Shown: piece by piece, positions 32,420-46,825 of the stretch
Layout: every line of letters starts with the position of its first letter
How positions within the stretch are numbered: position 1 is the first letter of the stretch
DNA from: Thamnidium elegans
Lineage: Eukaryota; Mucoromycota; Mucoromycetes; Mucorales; Mucoraceae
DNA: 64,000 bases
Reading direction: 5' to 3'
NCBI GenBank assembly: GCA_025201345.1
Contig: JAIXMG010000035.1
Span: 248,001-312,000 of the forward strand
Position numbers and translations under genes: made by a program
The notes under the pieces: model-generated
Seen by the model: the letters and a program-made list of their open reading frames with translations, nothing else
Told to the model about the DNA's origin: nothing
Databases searched by the model: none

Positions 32420-35400
32420 ATGAGCGTTGCAGGCTCAACATCTTCACAAGGAACACGTTCACGTTCACCTTCTCGATCCCGTTCACCACCTTATAGCGAC
32501 GGGAGATATCCACCTTCTTCGAGATATACTCGTTACGAATCGTATAATTATAGGCCTAATCGCAATGGCATGTCAGCAGCCCTAGACGATTACAGAGACT
32601 TGAGAGATAGAGAACGTGATCGCGATAGAGATAGATCAATGGGATTAATGAGAGACGATAGGTATTTATCCCCTCGTGCAAGAGAAAGGTAAAAATATAT
32701 ATTAAACTGGCATGGGAATATAAATTTTAAAAAACCTCTTTTTTTTTTTTTTTTATGTGTATTTAGTCATGACCGATATACACCTTCTTATTATCGTGAC
32801 GATATACCTCCTTCACATCATTACGCTTCTTCATCTTCACCTCGAGATTATTCAAAAACTAATCCTTTACGACGTGATGGTAATTTATACCTTCAAATAT
32901 ATTACATTAATTCTAAAAAAAAAAAAAAAAAATTATTCTTAAATAGTTAGTCTGGAACAAGCTAAAGACACCAATAAATTAACTAGTTCTTCTAGTAATA
33001 ATAGCATTAAAGATTTAAAAGACGATGCAAAACCAATTACGTCAAATGCATCAGAGCCTTATAGTTCGAATCGGTACATGGATTGGCGCGATAGAGACCG
33101 TGATAGAGAACGTGATAGGGATAGAAGATACAGAGAAGATGATCGTCGCAGAGATTATGATAGACGAGGGTATTGTACATATATATATATAGAAATGAAA
33201 AAAAAAAAGCTCATCCATCTTTAAATTTTCAGTTATATGCGTGATTTACGTTACGAATCGTCTTCTTATGGTGGACCACCACCTCCACCCATGAATTATC
33301 AAATTCCACCATTCGGCGGAGACTCTTACCGACCTGATCGTGACAGAGATCGTGAAATGCCTCCTTCACCCAACATACCTTATTATGAAAGAGATCGTCT
33401 CGAAGATCGAGATTTTTATAGAGCAGGTCGTAATTCAAGTGTATCCGCTAATTCCCTCGAGTATGATCGTTATCGTGCTAGAAATAGACCAAACTGGGCT
33501 AAACTACCTGAAGATGCTTCTAGAAGATTAGATCGTGATAGACCTGAAAGAGATCGTAGTCCTTATAAAAAAATGGAAGATAAAAAAGAAGATACAAGTA
33601 GTATGTACAAATTTTATTGTGTTTTTTTTTTTTTTTTTTACTTTTGATTAACCTTTTTTTTTTTTTTTTTTTTTTTTTTTAGTTGAAAAGAATTTGGTAC
33701 CAAATGAAGGTTTGGAAACTGGTGAAGTTGTAGAAGATAATCAACAAGTTGTATCTCAATCTCCACAACCTCATCTGTCACCGCAACCTCGACTTCAATC
33801 ACAATCACCGAAACCATCACAGCTGTCGGTCATTTCTGAGACACCAGTTGTATCTGAGCCAGCAGTTGTGTCAGAGTCAGCAGTTACATCAGAGCCAGCA
33901 GTTGCATCTCAAGCACCAACCGTGTCTCGAGCACCAACTGTATTTCAAACACCAACCGTATCTCAAACACCAACTGTACCTCAAGCACATCAAGCACCGA
34001 TTGTACCTCAAGCGCCAATGATATCCCAAACACCCATTGTATCTCGAGCACCATTTACATCTCCATCGACAGTTACATCTCCTGTTATATCACAAACACC
34101 CGTTGTATCTCAACCACAAATGCCGCCTCAACCACGAATGCCACCTCAACCATCCGTCGTACCTCCATCGGCATCGGTACCTAAAACATCAGTGGTATCA
34201 CCCGAACCAGCTAAGCAATCGACACCACCAAGCCAAGTTGATACGGAGATGGAAACTTTTCCTCAAGCCAAGGAGCAGGACTCACCACAAATGGAACAGG
34301 GAGAAGTTACAGAAGACGAAGAGGAGATGACCCAAGAGCAAATTGTCAATCGTATTGATGATATTGAGAATGAACTTTCGATTGAAGAAGAATTATTAGC
34401 AGAAGCTGAAAAACGTGAGGCATTAGAACAAAATGTAAATGAGGATGAGGACCAAGAGGCACAGAATAAAGAGGAAGCTAAAAAACAAGCTTTGCAAGCA
34501 ATGGAAAATGAACCGTCTACTAGCTCAGCAGAGATGAAGGATTTTACAGAAGACGCTTCTTCTGTGCGTAAACGACCTCAGCTATTAATTAACCAGTTAA
34601 GATCTAAAATTGATGAGGAAGATGATCGGTTATATGAAAAGATTTTGTCTGATAATAAACGGGTTGCTAAAGTCAATGGAAGTCAATGCGGAGAAGGAGA
34701 TTGGTCAGATGAAGAGAATTGGACAAAGCCATTGTATCCTACTATTCAAGATTATCCTTGTTATAAAGAAAATATGGCACGGTTTAATCAAGTTCGACTT
34801 GATATCTCTGATGTACTTTCCTCTCAAAAGATGACGTTAGATAGAAAGGAAAAGTTCTTAAAAAAGGAATATAAAGCTCTGTATGAACAATGGAAAGAAA
34901 AAAATTTAGCTTTGGATCGTATTCGAGACATTGAGCGTAAAGGACCAGATAAATTTGGTGGGCATCGTACCTCGAGTCGTCGTTTGCAAGAACAACAACC
35001 GGAAGAGTATTCGGATGGCGTTATCTTTACTGCTAATTCCGAAGACGCTCTTCGATTTAGTAACGGCGGTGCGTCCACTCCGTATAATAATGGCGGTTAC
35101 TATACCTCAGATGCTGCTCGCTCAGAAGCAGAATTACTTGAAATTATTCAATCTTTAGAATCAGCAGAGATGAGAAACCCAGAATCTCGTGCTAAAAAGA
35201 CAACAGCTACTATTCCATCCATGATTTTGGATGTACGTGAACGTATGCGTACTTATGACGATCGTAGCGGACTTGTCCAAGACCCATTAACGTATTACCA
35301 TACAGGTCCTGATACAGGCGATGTTTGGAATCAACAAGAAGTAACAACGTTTATGGAAAGTTATATGATGTACCCTAAACAATTTGAACGCATCTCGGTG

Positions 35401-36744
35401 GCTATCGGTACCAAAACTGCTTGTCAATGTGTATTGTTCTATTATCGTAAAAAGAAAAAGATCGATTTTAAGGCGTTGATGAAAAAGGGAAGAAGAGGTA
35501 AAGCAAATAAGAACCGTGATCGTATTGCAGCAGCTATTCGATTAGCTACTAGTGACTCTTCGCCGTCTGGTAGAAAGGCCAAGAGTAAAGGATCTGCGTT
35601 AATGACCGATATTGGTGAAGCGCAAAATTCAAGAAAGGCGAAAGAAAAAGATGCTGAACGTAAAAGTAAAGAACTACGTGATTTAGAACAGGCGAACCAG
35701 TATTGGGATAGCGTTGCAGAAAGGAAAAAAACAAAGCGGCCTACTGGGCCGGTCATTGTGCCTCCCATCTCCACACCGACTATTCAATCAGGTCCTCCTA
35801 GTAGTGCTTCTGATGATACTGATATGATGTTGACTAATGTTATTACTGAGAAACGCAGGTCCAATGCCACCACTAGTAGTAGTAGTGCACAACAGCGTCG
35901 TGCGAATAAAGGAAGGTCTCCTCGTGAAGCTATTCCAGTTACAACTGAACAGGCTGTTGTTCTACCTGTTAGCGAAGCGCCACCCAGTACAACACCAAAA
36001 CATTATTCTGAAGATCAATCTATGATGGATATACCAGACGAAGAAGACGACAAGACAGTTGCTTATGCCGGTAACCTGTCTACTGCGGCGGGTGTAGCTA
36101 AATGGTCCGATCGAGAAAAAGAATTAGCGGTTGAAGCATTTAAAGAGCATGGTCGAGATTTTGTTCAGGTTTCAGCACTTGTGAAATCCAAGACTGAAGA
36201 ACAATGTCGAAACTTTTATCATAATTTTAAACGTAAATTTGGACCTAATGCGTTTAACGAAGAAGATGTCCGTCAAACTAACAATGCAATGGAAGTAACG
36301 GATGTGCACAGTGAATTAGTAGCTATTAGTGGTAGAACAGACTTGAAAGCAGAAGAAGAAGACGCTGCTGCTGCTTTGGTTGGTATGTTCCAAATGGGTG
36401 CTAATATAACCTTGAATGATTCGATTGGGTCCAGGTCCAGAACACCAAGTGGTGATGTCGTATTACCTTCTCCTTTAAATGCTCCATCGCCTATTAATTC
36501 AGTTCCTGTGGCTGCGGTGCCTCCCATAGCTCCCGCAATTGCTACGTCTCCTTTGGTGCTTTCATCCTCTACACCTATTATGCAGCAACAAGTTCAACCA
36601 ATTCAACATGTTCAACAGCCTCCACTCCAACAACAACAACAACCACCACCCCTACAACTACAATTACAACAGCAACAACAACAACAGCAGCAGCAGCAGC
36701 AGCAGCAACAGAAACAGCAGCAACAGCAGCAACAACAACAACAA

Positions 36745-36779
<35 letters not shown>

Positions 36780-37506
36780 ACAACAGCAGCAACAACAGCA
36801 GCAGCAACAGCAACAACAGCAACAAAAGAGACGTAGAGTTCGATCCACATCTAGCAGAGCAGAAAGTATTACACGAGATGATACGCCTGAATCTTCAGAT
36901 GCAGATTATGGTAATCGAACGGGTGGACGTAAAATAGGTCGTACTACATCATTGTCAGAATCCAAACGGCCTGCTTATTCTTCTTACTGGTCAGTTTCGG
37001 AACGTAATGAATTTATGAGGTTATTAAGTATCTACGGACGAGATTGGGAAAGAGTAGCGAACGAAATGAAGAGTAAAACGGTGATTCAAGTACGTAATTT
37101 TTATGTTAATAATGAAGAAAAGATGCAGTTGAAAAGAGTAGTTGAAAGATATCATTCCAATAAGGAAGGTCAAAAGACTACCACCAGTAGTTCGTTTGAA
37201 ACTAGTGCTCATTTTCAAGCGCTCAAGAATTTTCCATTTCCTTCACCTATTATTGATCAACCTCAACCGGTAGTTACGTCTTATAGTAGTGGTAATAGAT
37301 ATTATTCTTCTCCGCCACCACCACCACCCTCATTACCTGTATCACCTCGCAATAATTATCCTGCAGCTTCTTCTTCAAATAATAGGTCGGTACAATCAAT
37401 TATTGAACCTGTTCCTTCTGCGGTTACCAAAGTTGCAGATTTATTAAATAATGATGATTCGGCTGAACCTAACCAAAAGAGTTGGGAAACTTGGTTTGGG
37501 CCCTAA
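32420..37506 (+). CDS. SNT1: SANT/Myb-domain transcriptional co-repressor, SNT1/NCoR type
   Basis: Five exons: 32420-32688, 32767-32879, 32947-33169, 33233-33600 and 33683-37506 (1,598 aa). The N-terminus is rich in Arg-Asp dipeptides (RDRERDRDRDRS). A long Pro/Thr/Val/Ser low-complexity part follows (about 374-510), then an acidic coiled-coil stretch. Three SANT-like domains are visible: WNQQEVTTFMESYMMYPKQF with QCVLFYYRKKK (about 870), KWSDREKELAVEAFKEHGRD with CRNFYHNFKRKFG (about 1130), and YWSVSERNEFMRLLSIYGRD (about 1425). A Gln tract of 15 Q, one K and 37 Q lies at about 1320-1373. Yeast Snt1 and animal NCoR/SMRT scaffold Set3C/HDAC3-type deacetylase complexes; the first two SANT domains and their spacing fit that role. 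The third is near the C-terminus. The glutamine tract mixes CAA and CAG codons. Confidence 0.85.
36670..36828 (+). repeat. CAA/CAG repeat encoding polyglutamine
   Basis: An in-frame tract inside the SNT1-like gene: 15 Gln codons, one Lys (AAA) and 37 Gln codons. It mixes CAA and CAG with no long pure CAG run, which should make it fairly stable. It ends at a basic patch (KRRRVRS). Confidence 0.9.
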
Positions 37507-37588
37507 GAAAACCTCCTCCCCACTTTCCCTTCCCTTCGCACCCTCCTTTTGTATTATAGAAATATATAGAGTTCCTTTCTTTTTTTTA

Positions 37589-37621
<33 letters not shown>

Positions 37622-37941
37622 TCTTTTTTTTTTATATGTATACTCTCTTTTTTATTTTCTTTTTTTCTTTCTTTTTTTTTTTTTACTCTTTCTCTCTCTT
37701 TTAAGCTTGTTGTGGAATAATGTATTATTTTAATAAAGTTGTACCCATGTTTAAATTGTCGTGGTTGTAGATAAAAGAAGGAGTTCTTTTGTTGTTGTTT
37801 TTGTTGTCATCGTTATTTTTACCCCTTAATTTTTGGTAATGAAATAAAAGGGACTTGCTCAATTACTACCTTTTTTTCTTTCTTTTTAATATAAATATTA
37901 TTTTCACAAAAAAAGAGAGAGAGAGATAGAGAGAGAGAACA
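37507..37941. other. Intergenic pyrimidine-rich region with CT and GA microsatellites
   Basis: 3' flank of the SNT1-like gene and 5' flank of the kinase. It holds a (CT)n repeat at 37589-37617, more T/C tracts up to 37700, and a GA-rich repeat at 37914-37938 that ends two bases before the kinase ATG. An AATAAA lies near 37732. Confidence 0.6.
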
Positions 37942-39835
<1,894 letters not shown>

Positions 39836-39854
39836 AAGAAATAAATGTTTTTTT

Positions 39855-41954
39855 TTATTTAACATAAAATCCTTGACTTTCTTGAATTGCAGTATATAAC
39901 ATTTTCTTCAATTTTTGTTTGGTATGATATTTATATAATATTAATTGATTGAAACATGTATGTGCAGATGGTAATCGATCGCTGTCTCCATTGTTACCAC
40001 ACGTAATCTTTAGTTTCATGTGTGTTGCACCTGTAGCAGGTATACGATCACTACCTGTCACAAACATGAGTAGTTTACGTTGCATTTGAGGTTCCATATT
40101 TTTCATAATGCACCAAAAATCACTAAGAAAATATTAGTATTCTTTTTTTTTTAAGCGTACTACTAGGAAAAAAAAAGGGGGGGAGGGAGGGACTTACACA
40201 ATGGTTTCTTCATTTTCATCAAATCCTATATATTCAGTCTGACCTTTTAAATCATCAATTTCTAGGGGTTCATCACTACCTCTTACAAGCAACTCAATCT
40301 CCTCTGGTCGAAATAAAGATAATGCATTTCCACCGCATACATGATAAAAGCCACGTTTAAAAGCACCAAATTGCCGTTCAACACTTTTATTTAATATAAA
40401 ATCTGCATAAAGCGAAACAAACTGATGTTTGTTATGCTGTGTTACCATCATCTGATCACCATGTTTGATCAAAGGCACTGATTGTCTTTGACCAAATACT
40501 TCTATCTCGGCTACAAATGATCTACAAAACACATTTTCAACATCTCCTTCAAATTCTAATAGTTGTTTAAACCCTTTTGTAAGTGCTGGCCTAAACGATG
40601 TAAGGTCCTCCAGATCAATAGGTAAGTTTAATAACTTTTTGTAACAAGCTGTTGGTAAATGTACATCCAATATAGTAGAATTGTAAATAGCAAGACCTAA
40701 TACTACACCAACTAGGAAAAACTGATCCTCGTTTTCAAAACTGGCTGGATTAAACCAACAGAGATTGGAATCTTCGTCAAATGTAAACATACCGTATTGC
40801 GCATCAAATAATGATCTTACTAATAATAAAAACCATTCTTTACGTAGTCCACCGGCATCTACACCATCTTCTCCGATAAATTCAATACGTAGTGATTTCT
40901 TTAGGTCCAGTTCGTTTTGAGCTAATTGTCTTAGTGAGTCTTCAATAAGACTTTCTCGAGAGACGCGAAGGATAAGATACGGGTTGGATGCCTTTTGATG
41001 AAACAACATGTTAAAGAATGCTTCACGCCATTTGGTTTCCATTTGTTGTTTAGCGTCCGATTCAACAATCTTCATTTTAGAACCCATGCTGATAAGGAAA
41101 GGGTATTGACAAAATGCAAATTTACCAGATCGCGATTGCCATGATTCATAGTCGCCCATAAGGTTGATATAGTCTGCCATGGTGTTGTAGAATTCTGATA
41201 TATGTACTTTGTTGGATTGATTATTTGCTGCAACTATATATATAATAAAGAGTAAATTATAATTGCAAAAAATAATAAAGTGGTATATATATATATATAT
41301 ACTTGCATAATAATGCCATAACGCGTGAAGCGCTTGTAATTTTCCAATCTGATTCATAAGCATTAGGTAAAGGTAATTGACTTCTTCTTGCTCTTGATAT
41401 ACGATGACTTAGGAAAGCATGGATTAAATCGATTTTAGATTCGAATCCCTTTATTGGATAACTAATATTCTTGATCCTTTTCAGTTTCGCTTAATTTTTT
41501 TTTTTTTAGGATTATTTATTATTACCTTGCAAACCAGTTTACTAATCCATGATGACATTCGTTATTTAAACAACTTAAAATTCCGAATACCCGTTTTAAT
41601 AAATTGTGATGGTATTTAGTTTCGGCAGGGAAATTGTGTTGTGCTAATAATGGGTTTTCAAGTATGATTAGTAAGAAGCGGATATCTATCATTCGTCGTA
41701 GCGGAACAGCTGGTCTCTTTAGTAATCGGTCGGTAGCTGACATCATGACACGAATAACATTGACCGGCTTTTACACACATATATATATAAAATAATCAAT
41801 TATGATGGTTTTGTTATTTGTTTGTTTGTTTGTTTTTACCAAATTTAATATAATACGATAAGCGTCCTTGATATCAGCCATATTGAGTCCACTATTCTCT
41901 GTACTAGTTTGTTCATCCTATAATATACTGGCCCATTTAGTATATATAAAATAT

Positions 41955-41985
<31 letters not shown>

Positions 41986-42611
41986 GGCTTACATTAGAAA
42001 AGCTATGATTTAAACAAACCCAACTACTAAATATCATTTCAATTAATTTTTCCACAGGTTCATAAATCTTTTCACGTTCTTTATCTTCTAGAGTATCTCG
42101 TTTCGATCGTTTGGCTCTCTCTTTTAATTTACATTCATGAACTGATTTCTTCAAGAGTCTTAGTGTCAGTGGTTGATTAGTGAGTTGTTGACGTACGTGA
42201 GGTTTTAGGTCGTTTACGGTATCGCATACTGGACATCGGAAACGTGATACGGTGGGTGGGTATTTTAATTCACTAAAAGGGGAGAAGAAAAAGATATTTA
42301 ATGGACGATAAGAAACAATAACAAAAAGTTATGTATTCACCTGTTACAACACATGCATTGTCCTGTAATTAACTACACTAGTAAATTAGTAAAAAAAAAA
42401 AAAAAAAAAAAAAAAAGAAATAAAAAAAGAATTTTTTCTTTGCTTTTACCAAGGCATCAGAATCATTATCTCGAGAATCAATGATCGTTGCAGGTTCTAC
42501 AGATGATGAGGAATAAGGAGTAGGCGAAGAAAGACTTGAAGGTCTTTGTAAAGTGGTATATGGTTTTGCAAGTACTTCTGTAGACCCTAAGGCCCCTTCA
42601 GAATCTGCCAT
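39855..42611 (-). CDS. HUL4: HECT-type E3 ubiquitin ligase, HUL4/HECTD2-like
   Basis: Eight exons: 42450-42611, 42341-42372, 41993-42272, 41840-41917, 41526-41767, 41307-41461, 40198-41233 and 39855-40122 (750 aa). The N-terminus has a four-Cys ribbon (GQCMCCN...FRCPVCDTVNDL, about 60-85), seen in fungal HUL4 relatives. The HECT domain fills the C-terminal half (SLRIEFIGEDGVDAGGLRKE), with the catalytic Cys718 in LPSAHTCFNQL and the usual short end FYVK. The intron at 41234-41306 must be read as GC-AG (T|GCAAGT...TAG|TT) to give VMALLFAANNQSNK; a GT donor two codon positions later breaks frame. HUL4 has been linked to nuclear and chromatin protein quality control in yeast. It is tail-to-tail with the FPK1-like gene (19 bp between stops). 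Confidence 0.9.
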
Positions 42612-42746
42612 GACAAAAAATAAAAAGCAAAGAAGACAAAGATAAAAAATATCTTTTTTTTTTTTTTTTTATAAATATATCATCGGGAGCTTAATTGGTA
42701 GATCAACTTTTATATGTACATAAAATTCTAACTTTTTTTTTTTTTT

Positions 42747-43897
42747 CTATGATGAACCCAAGTACCGAGTCATAAGTTCCTATTTTACATCTGTATTAGT
42801 ATATGAATTCAAAGGAGGTTGTCGCTGTACTTACGTAGGTCATAAAGATAATTGCATTGGCAGGTGCACTTTTAGCAGCGGTCATACCGCACCCGCGGTA
42901 AAAGCCTTTGATGCCAGCACCTTTATAAATTTCATTTGTAATCTGCCAAAAAGTTTTAAACTGGCCACTGGATTGAATTTGCATTCTAGATTTAATCACA
43001 TCGATTGGAAAGAACGATAAATTATAAGCTATACCACCCATTGCACCACCCAACATTAATTCTGGTGCTGTTAAGTCATTTTTGGAAACTAATTTATCAG
43101 TTGATTTTTGCCGATGTTGAATTAATTGAAGGCAAGTGTATTCGTATGCACCAAACCAAAATGCACTGGCCCCTGTTTCTCGAATAAAGGTCGGTAAAAA
43201 GCCTCGATAGAATGCTGTAATGCCTTGTGTATGATACGTATGTCGGATTAGGTCTAGTGGACCCGTAAATGAGGTGGTCTTGTTGATGTGCTGCACTTGT
43301 AATTTACATTTGATTAGTTCAACTGGCGTTAAAATAAACGATACAATAGATCCTGCAATTGCACCGGCTAAAACGAGTTGATTTAATGTCAAGGGTACTT
43401 GACCCTCAGAGTCAAGTATGGTTGTAGGTGTTTGGATCGGTGGTGAGTATTCTCGAATTTGACGTTGGATTTGGCGGTAACCGACAAATAAAATGGCGTT
43501 TTCTAACATGGCGCCTACAATAGGTGAAGACATACCCTTTTTTATACATATTTAATAAATTACACTTTTCTATCTTTTTCTCTCTCGTTTTACCTTGAAT
43601 AATCCTTTCAGTCCTTCCTCTTTCATTGTGGCCTTTAAACAATCCATTGGGCCTTTAAATACTGGGTTTTCTACTGACTGTGTTTGAAGTCGCACTTTTA
43701 CCGTATCGAATGGATATTCTACCACTTTTCCTACCATTCCAGCAACCTAAATAAAAATATGGGGTTTAGTTTTCCTTTTTTTTTTTTGTTGTTGTTGACG
43801 TTACAGATCCAAACACTAAATCTTCTAATTGAAGTCTGGTATTGGAGACTTGAGACTTTGAAAGTGTCTTGGTATTTGATTCAATTGAAGATTCCAT
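42747..43897 (-). CDS. ORT1: Mitochondrial carrier (SLC25), ornithine/basic amino acid type
   Basis: Exons 43805-43897, 43594-43746, 42835-43536 and 42747-42779 (326 aa). The last exon adds [10 protein letters not shown]; reading through its donor (TAC|GTAAGT) would end in an unrelated tail. Three repeat signatures are visible: [13 protein letters not shown] (first), [14 protein letters not shown] (second, Glu in place of Asp) and [13 protein letters not shown] (third). [20 protein letters not shown] and [18 protein letters not shown] motifs follow the second and third repeats. The [19 protein letters not shown] stretch and the [10 protein letters not shown] spelling point to ARG11/ORT1, which exports ornithine from mitochondria for arginine synthesis. 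The substrate call is by resemblance; carnitine-type and other basic amino acid carriers are close. Confidence 0.88.
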
Positions 43898-44316
43898 CGC
43901 GTAATAATAATGAAGCTTAGTATGAAAAGAAAAAGAAGAAATAAAAAAGCGATCTTCGGTTTGAGTTTTAAAAATATTATGAGTAATATGCTGTCAGATG
44001 AGGTTTAAATTTGCCTGAATTACAAAGGAAAATGCAAATGTCCATTGCAGAGTGCAACGACAAAACAATGATTAAAGGAACAAACAGATATTAATACACA
44101 TAGTATGGCATAATACGATAAACAGTCTTTTGTGTAAACCAAAACGTTCCATTCTCCTAATGGTAAGTATCTGCTTAATTGATGTATCAGAGAAATACAT
44201 TATATTGTCACTTGGAATAAGCACCAAAAGATGCTTCCTCTTTATTATTGGATATATAATTTTCATACTGAAAACAGTCAACTTGGATTATCTATCATCT
44301 CTTTTACTAACGGAGT

Positions 44317-46050
44317 TTACTTTTTACTTTTACGCTTAGAGTGTTGTGGTCGTGTATGAGTCTCTATATTTCCTCCTTCCAGTTCAGGATTTCCTTGTAC
44401 TTTTTCGCGAGCCTCCAAAAAAAACGTAAGATCTCGTACTTGGTCACTTAATTCCTTGATGGCCTTTTCTCTACCGTCCATACTTTTTAATAGTAATCCG
44501 TTATTCTCTAATAAAGAATTTGTCATCTTACAGCAAAAAAAAAAAAAAGGATTAGTTTTTTTTTCTTTTACTAGAACCCCCCCCCCTCCTTTTTCATTTA
44601 CTTCTTTTTCTTCCAGCCATTCTAACTTTGTTGATTCGCATTTTTCTTTCCAAGACTCTAACTTTTTATCTGCCTTTTCTTTCTCTTTGGCAAGTTCCAA
44701 TAGTTTCTTTTCTTTTAATTTATTTTGGTGTTCGATTTCTTGGTTCTTTTGTTTTACATCAGTTGCTCGTTCGGTTAAAGAATTTAGTTGGGTTGATAGG
44801 TTACTTAATTGAGCTGTCAATTGGTCCATTTTGTTTTCGTAAAAGATACGCTGTGAATCTAATTGAGAGGTTAACAAGTAACTGTATTCAAGTGAAATTG
44901 CATCATGTTTTTCCTACGTATATATATTTAAGTCGTTAATGATTTAAAGTTGAGAAGTGTAATACTTACTTGAGTCGAATTATCATTTGTGGATTCAGAG
45001 CTTGGTAATTCAACAATCTTTCCATCTACTAAGTTTTGTATTAATCTATGTACATAACTAAAAAAAAAAAGGGAAGGGGGGAAGAGTTAAAACAAAGAAA
45101 ATAATGTACAAATATATATACTAACCCATCGCCGGTATAATCCCAAACCCGTTGGGTATTAATCTCTAAAGAATAAATATGATTCGTTTCTCGATAATGT
45201 TCGTATGCATGCGCTCCTACATATCGTCCACATCCAATATGGCCGCAAATTAAACAAACCCATAGATTTTCATTGGATTTACAAACGGTACATTCGTTTT
45301 GATCGTTTTGGTCTCCTATCTCGGGCGTTTGTGTATCCATGGTGGATTTTTGCGAATATCGGCATACAGGACAGCTACCGTCGCCCCACTTAGATAGGCA
45401 GTGGCCGTGGAATGTATGCTGACATAAAATGGTTAATAAACCAGTGACGGTTTCATCCATTGGTTCTAAGCAGACGGGACATGTTGGTAAAAGGTCGGGT
45501 TCATTGGGTTGGTTTATAAAGGGGAATGTGGTGGCTAATGTGGCATCGATTTCAATAGAATCAATGTAGATTACTTTACAACGTTCTGGCTGTTTTAATA
45601 GATTAAAGACAAGTCGTATATTTTATTTTATTGATGTGTTTTACCTCCATGGAACTGTAAAGTCGATCATTATATTGTTTGTAGTAATCTTTTGCTGATT
45701 GAGAATCTCGAAATTTCATCAAGACCATGTAAGCCTCGGGAGCTGTGTCACTTATTACATAAAGTTAAATTATCGAGGGGGGAGGTTTAACTATGTTATT
45801 TTTTTTATTTTTTTTACCGAATAACCCTATAATGGCTCACCAGGGAGTCAATAGGGGCAACAAAGTTTAAAAATTCGGGAATAGAGATATGAAAAGGTAT
45901 ATCGTTTGTACAGACAATATTACTATCTACAGTGACAGTGGTGGTACTCGTTTGATGATTCGATTGCAACTGCAATACTCCAAAATTATAGTGGCCCTTT
46001 TTGGTAACTGTTTTTAAAAAAGCAATAAGTGGGCCTTGATGATTAGACAT
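44317..46050 (-). CDS. ETP1: BRAP2-type RING/ZnF-UBP E3 ligase (ETP1/BRAP2)
   Basis: Six exons: 45818-46050, 45645-45750, 45126-45589, 44970-45057, 44602-44913 and 44317-44526 (470 aa). Order of domains: an RRM-like BRAP2 domain (VIRDTAPEAYMVLMKFRD), a RING finger (CPVCLEPMDE...CQHTFHGHCLSKWGDGSCPVCR), a UBP zinc finger (CTVCKSNENLWVCLICGHIG then YVGAHAYEHYRETNHIYSL) and a long coiled coil rich in Lys/Glu. The tail is basic (HSKRKSKK). This is the full architecture of human BRAP and yeast Etp1, which bind ubiquitin and act in Ras/MAPK signalling or ethanol tolerance. The second-exon acceptor at 45751-45752 is chosen because it restores RDTAPEAYMV. Confidence 0.93.
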
Positions 46051-46252
46051 TTTGTGTGTGTAAAGACTACGTGTTTGGCGTAAAATAGAACAAGTTGTGT
46101 TTTTATTTAGCGAAAACCAGTCAAAAAAAAAAAGAAAAAAAAAGTCAAGTGATTTTATTTCTCAAGATGGGTACAAATAAGAGGCCAGTTTTCTTTTTCT
46201 TTTTTTCTCTCTCTTTTTTTTTACTTGTTCTTTATTTTTTTTAATCCTCAGC

Positions 46253-46825
46253 ATGAGCGGCTTTACGAAATCGACCAATCGATTTTACTCGTTTCTGGCC
46301 ACCTGCTATGATAGCATCAAAGATACTATCAAGTGTTATCACACCTATGCTAGTAATTACGATGCACATCAGTCAAAACAATATGCAGTCGAATCCAACT
46401 ACGATCCTTTTCTTGTAACTCGTGTTACACAATCGATGGAGAAATTGGTCTCACAAGATAATAATACTACATATTTCAACGCGTTTAAAGATTCGATCAG
46501 CAGCCTAAGTAGTTCGGTAGTCTATGGTATGTTTACTGTAGTTAATAATATTCGCGCCGAAAAAAAAAAATTAGTTGTTCAAAAACAGCCAGTAAAGGAA
46601 ATGAGAGGCCTTGGCGTAGATTTCGAACCGTTTATTGAAAGAGACGCAGAATTAACGTTCAGAATGCACTATGCAAAATGCCAGGTTCGAGACTCTTTTT
46701 TATTAAAGGACAAAAAAACAGATTTCGTTTGGGGTTTTGTTGATGATAGCCTCTCAGTTCACTTTGAGAGTACTTTACTTCCTTTGAAACCCCCACGTGG
46801 TTTGTTCAAGAAAACGAACAAGTAA
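46253..46825 (+). CDS. Uncharacterised 190-aa protein
   Basis: A single-exon ORF, start MSGFTKSTNRFYSFLATCYD. I recognise no domain. It is a mix of polar helices (DPFLVTRVTQSMEKLVSQD; FNAFKDSISSLSSSVVYGMF) with a later mixed region (LGVDFEPFIERDAELTFRMH; RDSFLLKDKKTDFVWGFVDD) and a basic end (KPPRGLFKKTNK). A run of ten A at 46561-46570 encodes Lys residues and is a weak point for a sequencing indel. The gene is divergent from ETP1, with 200 bp of pyrimidine-rich DNA between the starts. Confidence 0.55.
   Translation: MSGFTKSTNRFYSFLATCYDSIKDTIKCYHTYASNYDAHQSKQYAVESNYDPFLVTRVTQSMEKLVSQDNNTTYFNAFKDSISSLSSSVVYGMFTVVNNIRAEKKKLVVQKQPVKEMRGLGVDFEPFIERDAELTFRMHYAKCQVRDSFLLKDKKTDFVWGFVDDSLSVHFESTLLPLKPPRGLFKKTNK

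Noticed and set aside
36578..36850. Minus-strand ORFs of almost pure Ala/Val or Cys
   Set aside because: They are shadows of the CAA/CAG tract in the SNT1-like gene, with no start context or non-repeat content.
40194..41363. A reading of the HECT gene starting with an internal Met at 41363 and running through a TA-rich stretch
   Set aside because: The stretch is the GC-AG intron, and the start is out of frame with the upstream coding exon.
42796..42834. Read-through C-terminus of the mitochondrial carrier (ending FEFIY)
   Set aside because: A GTAAGT donor at this point and an in-frame final exon ([10 protein letters not shown]) fit the carrier family better.
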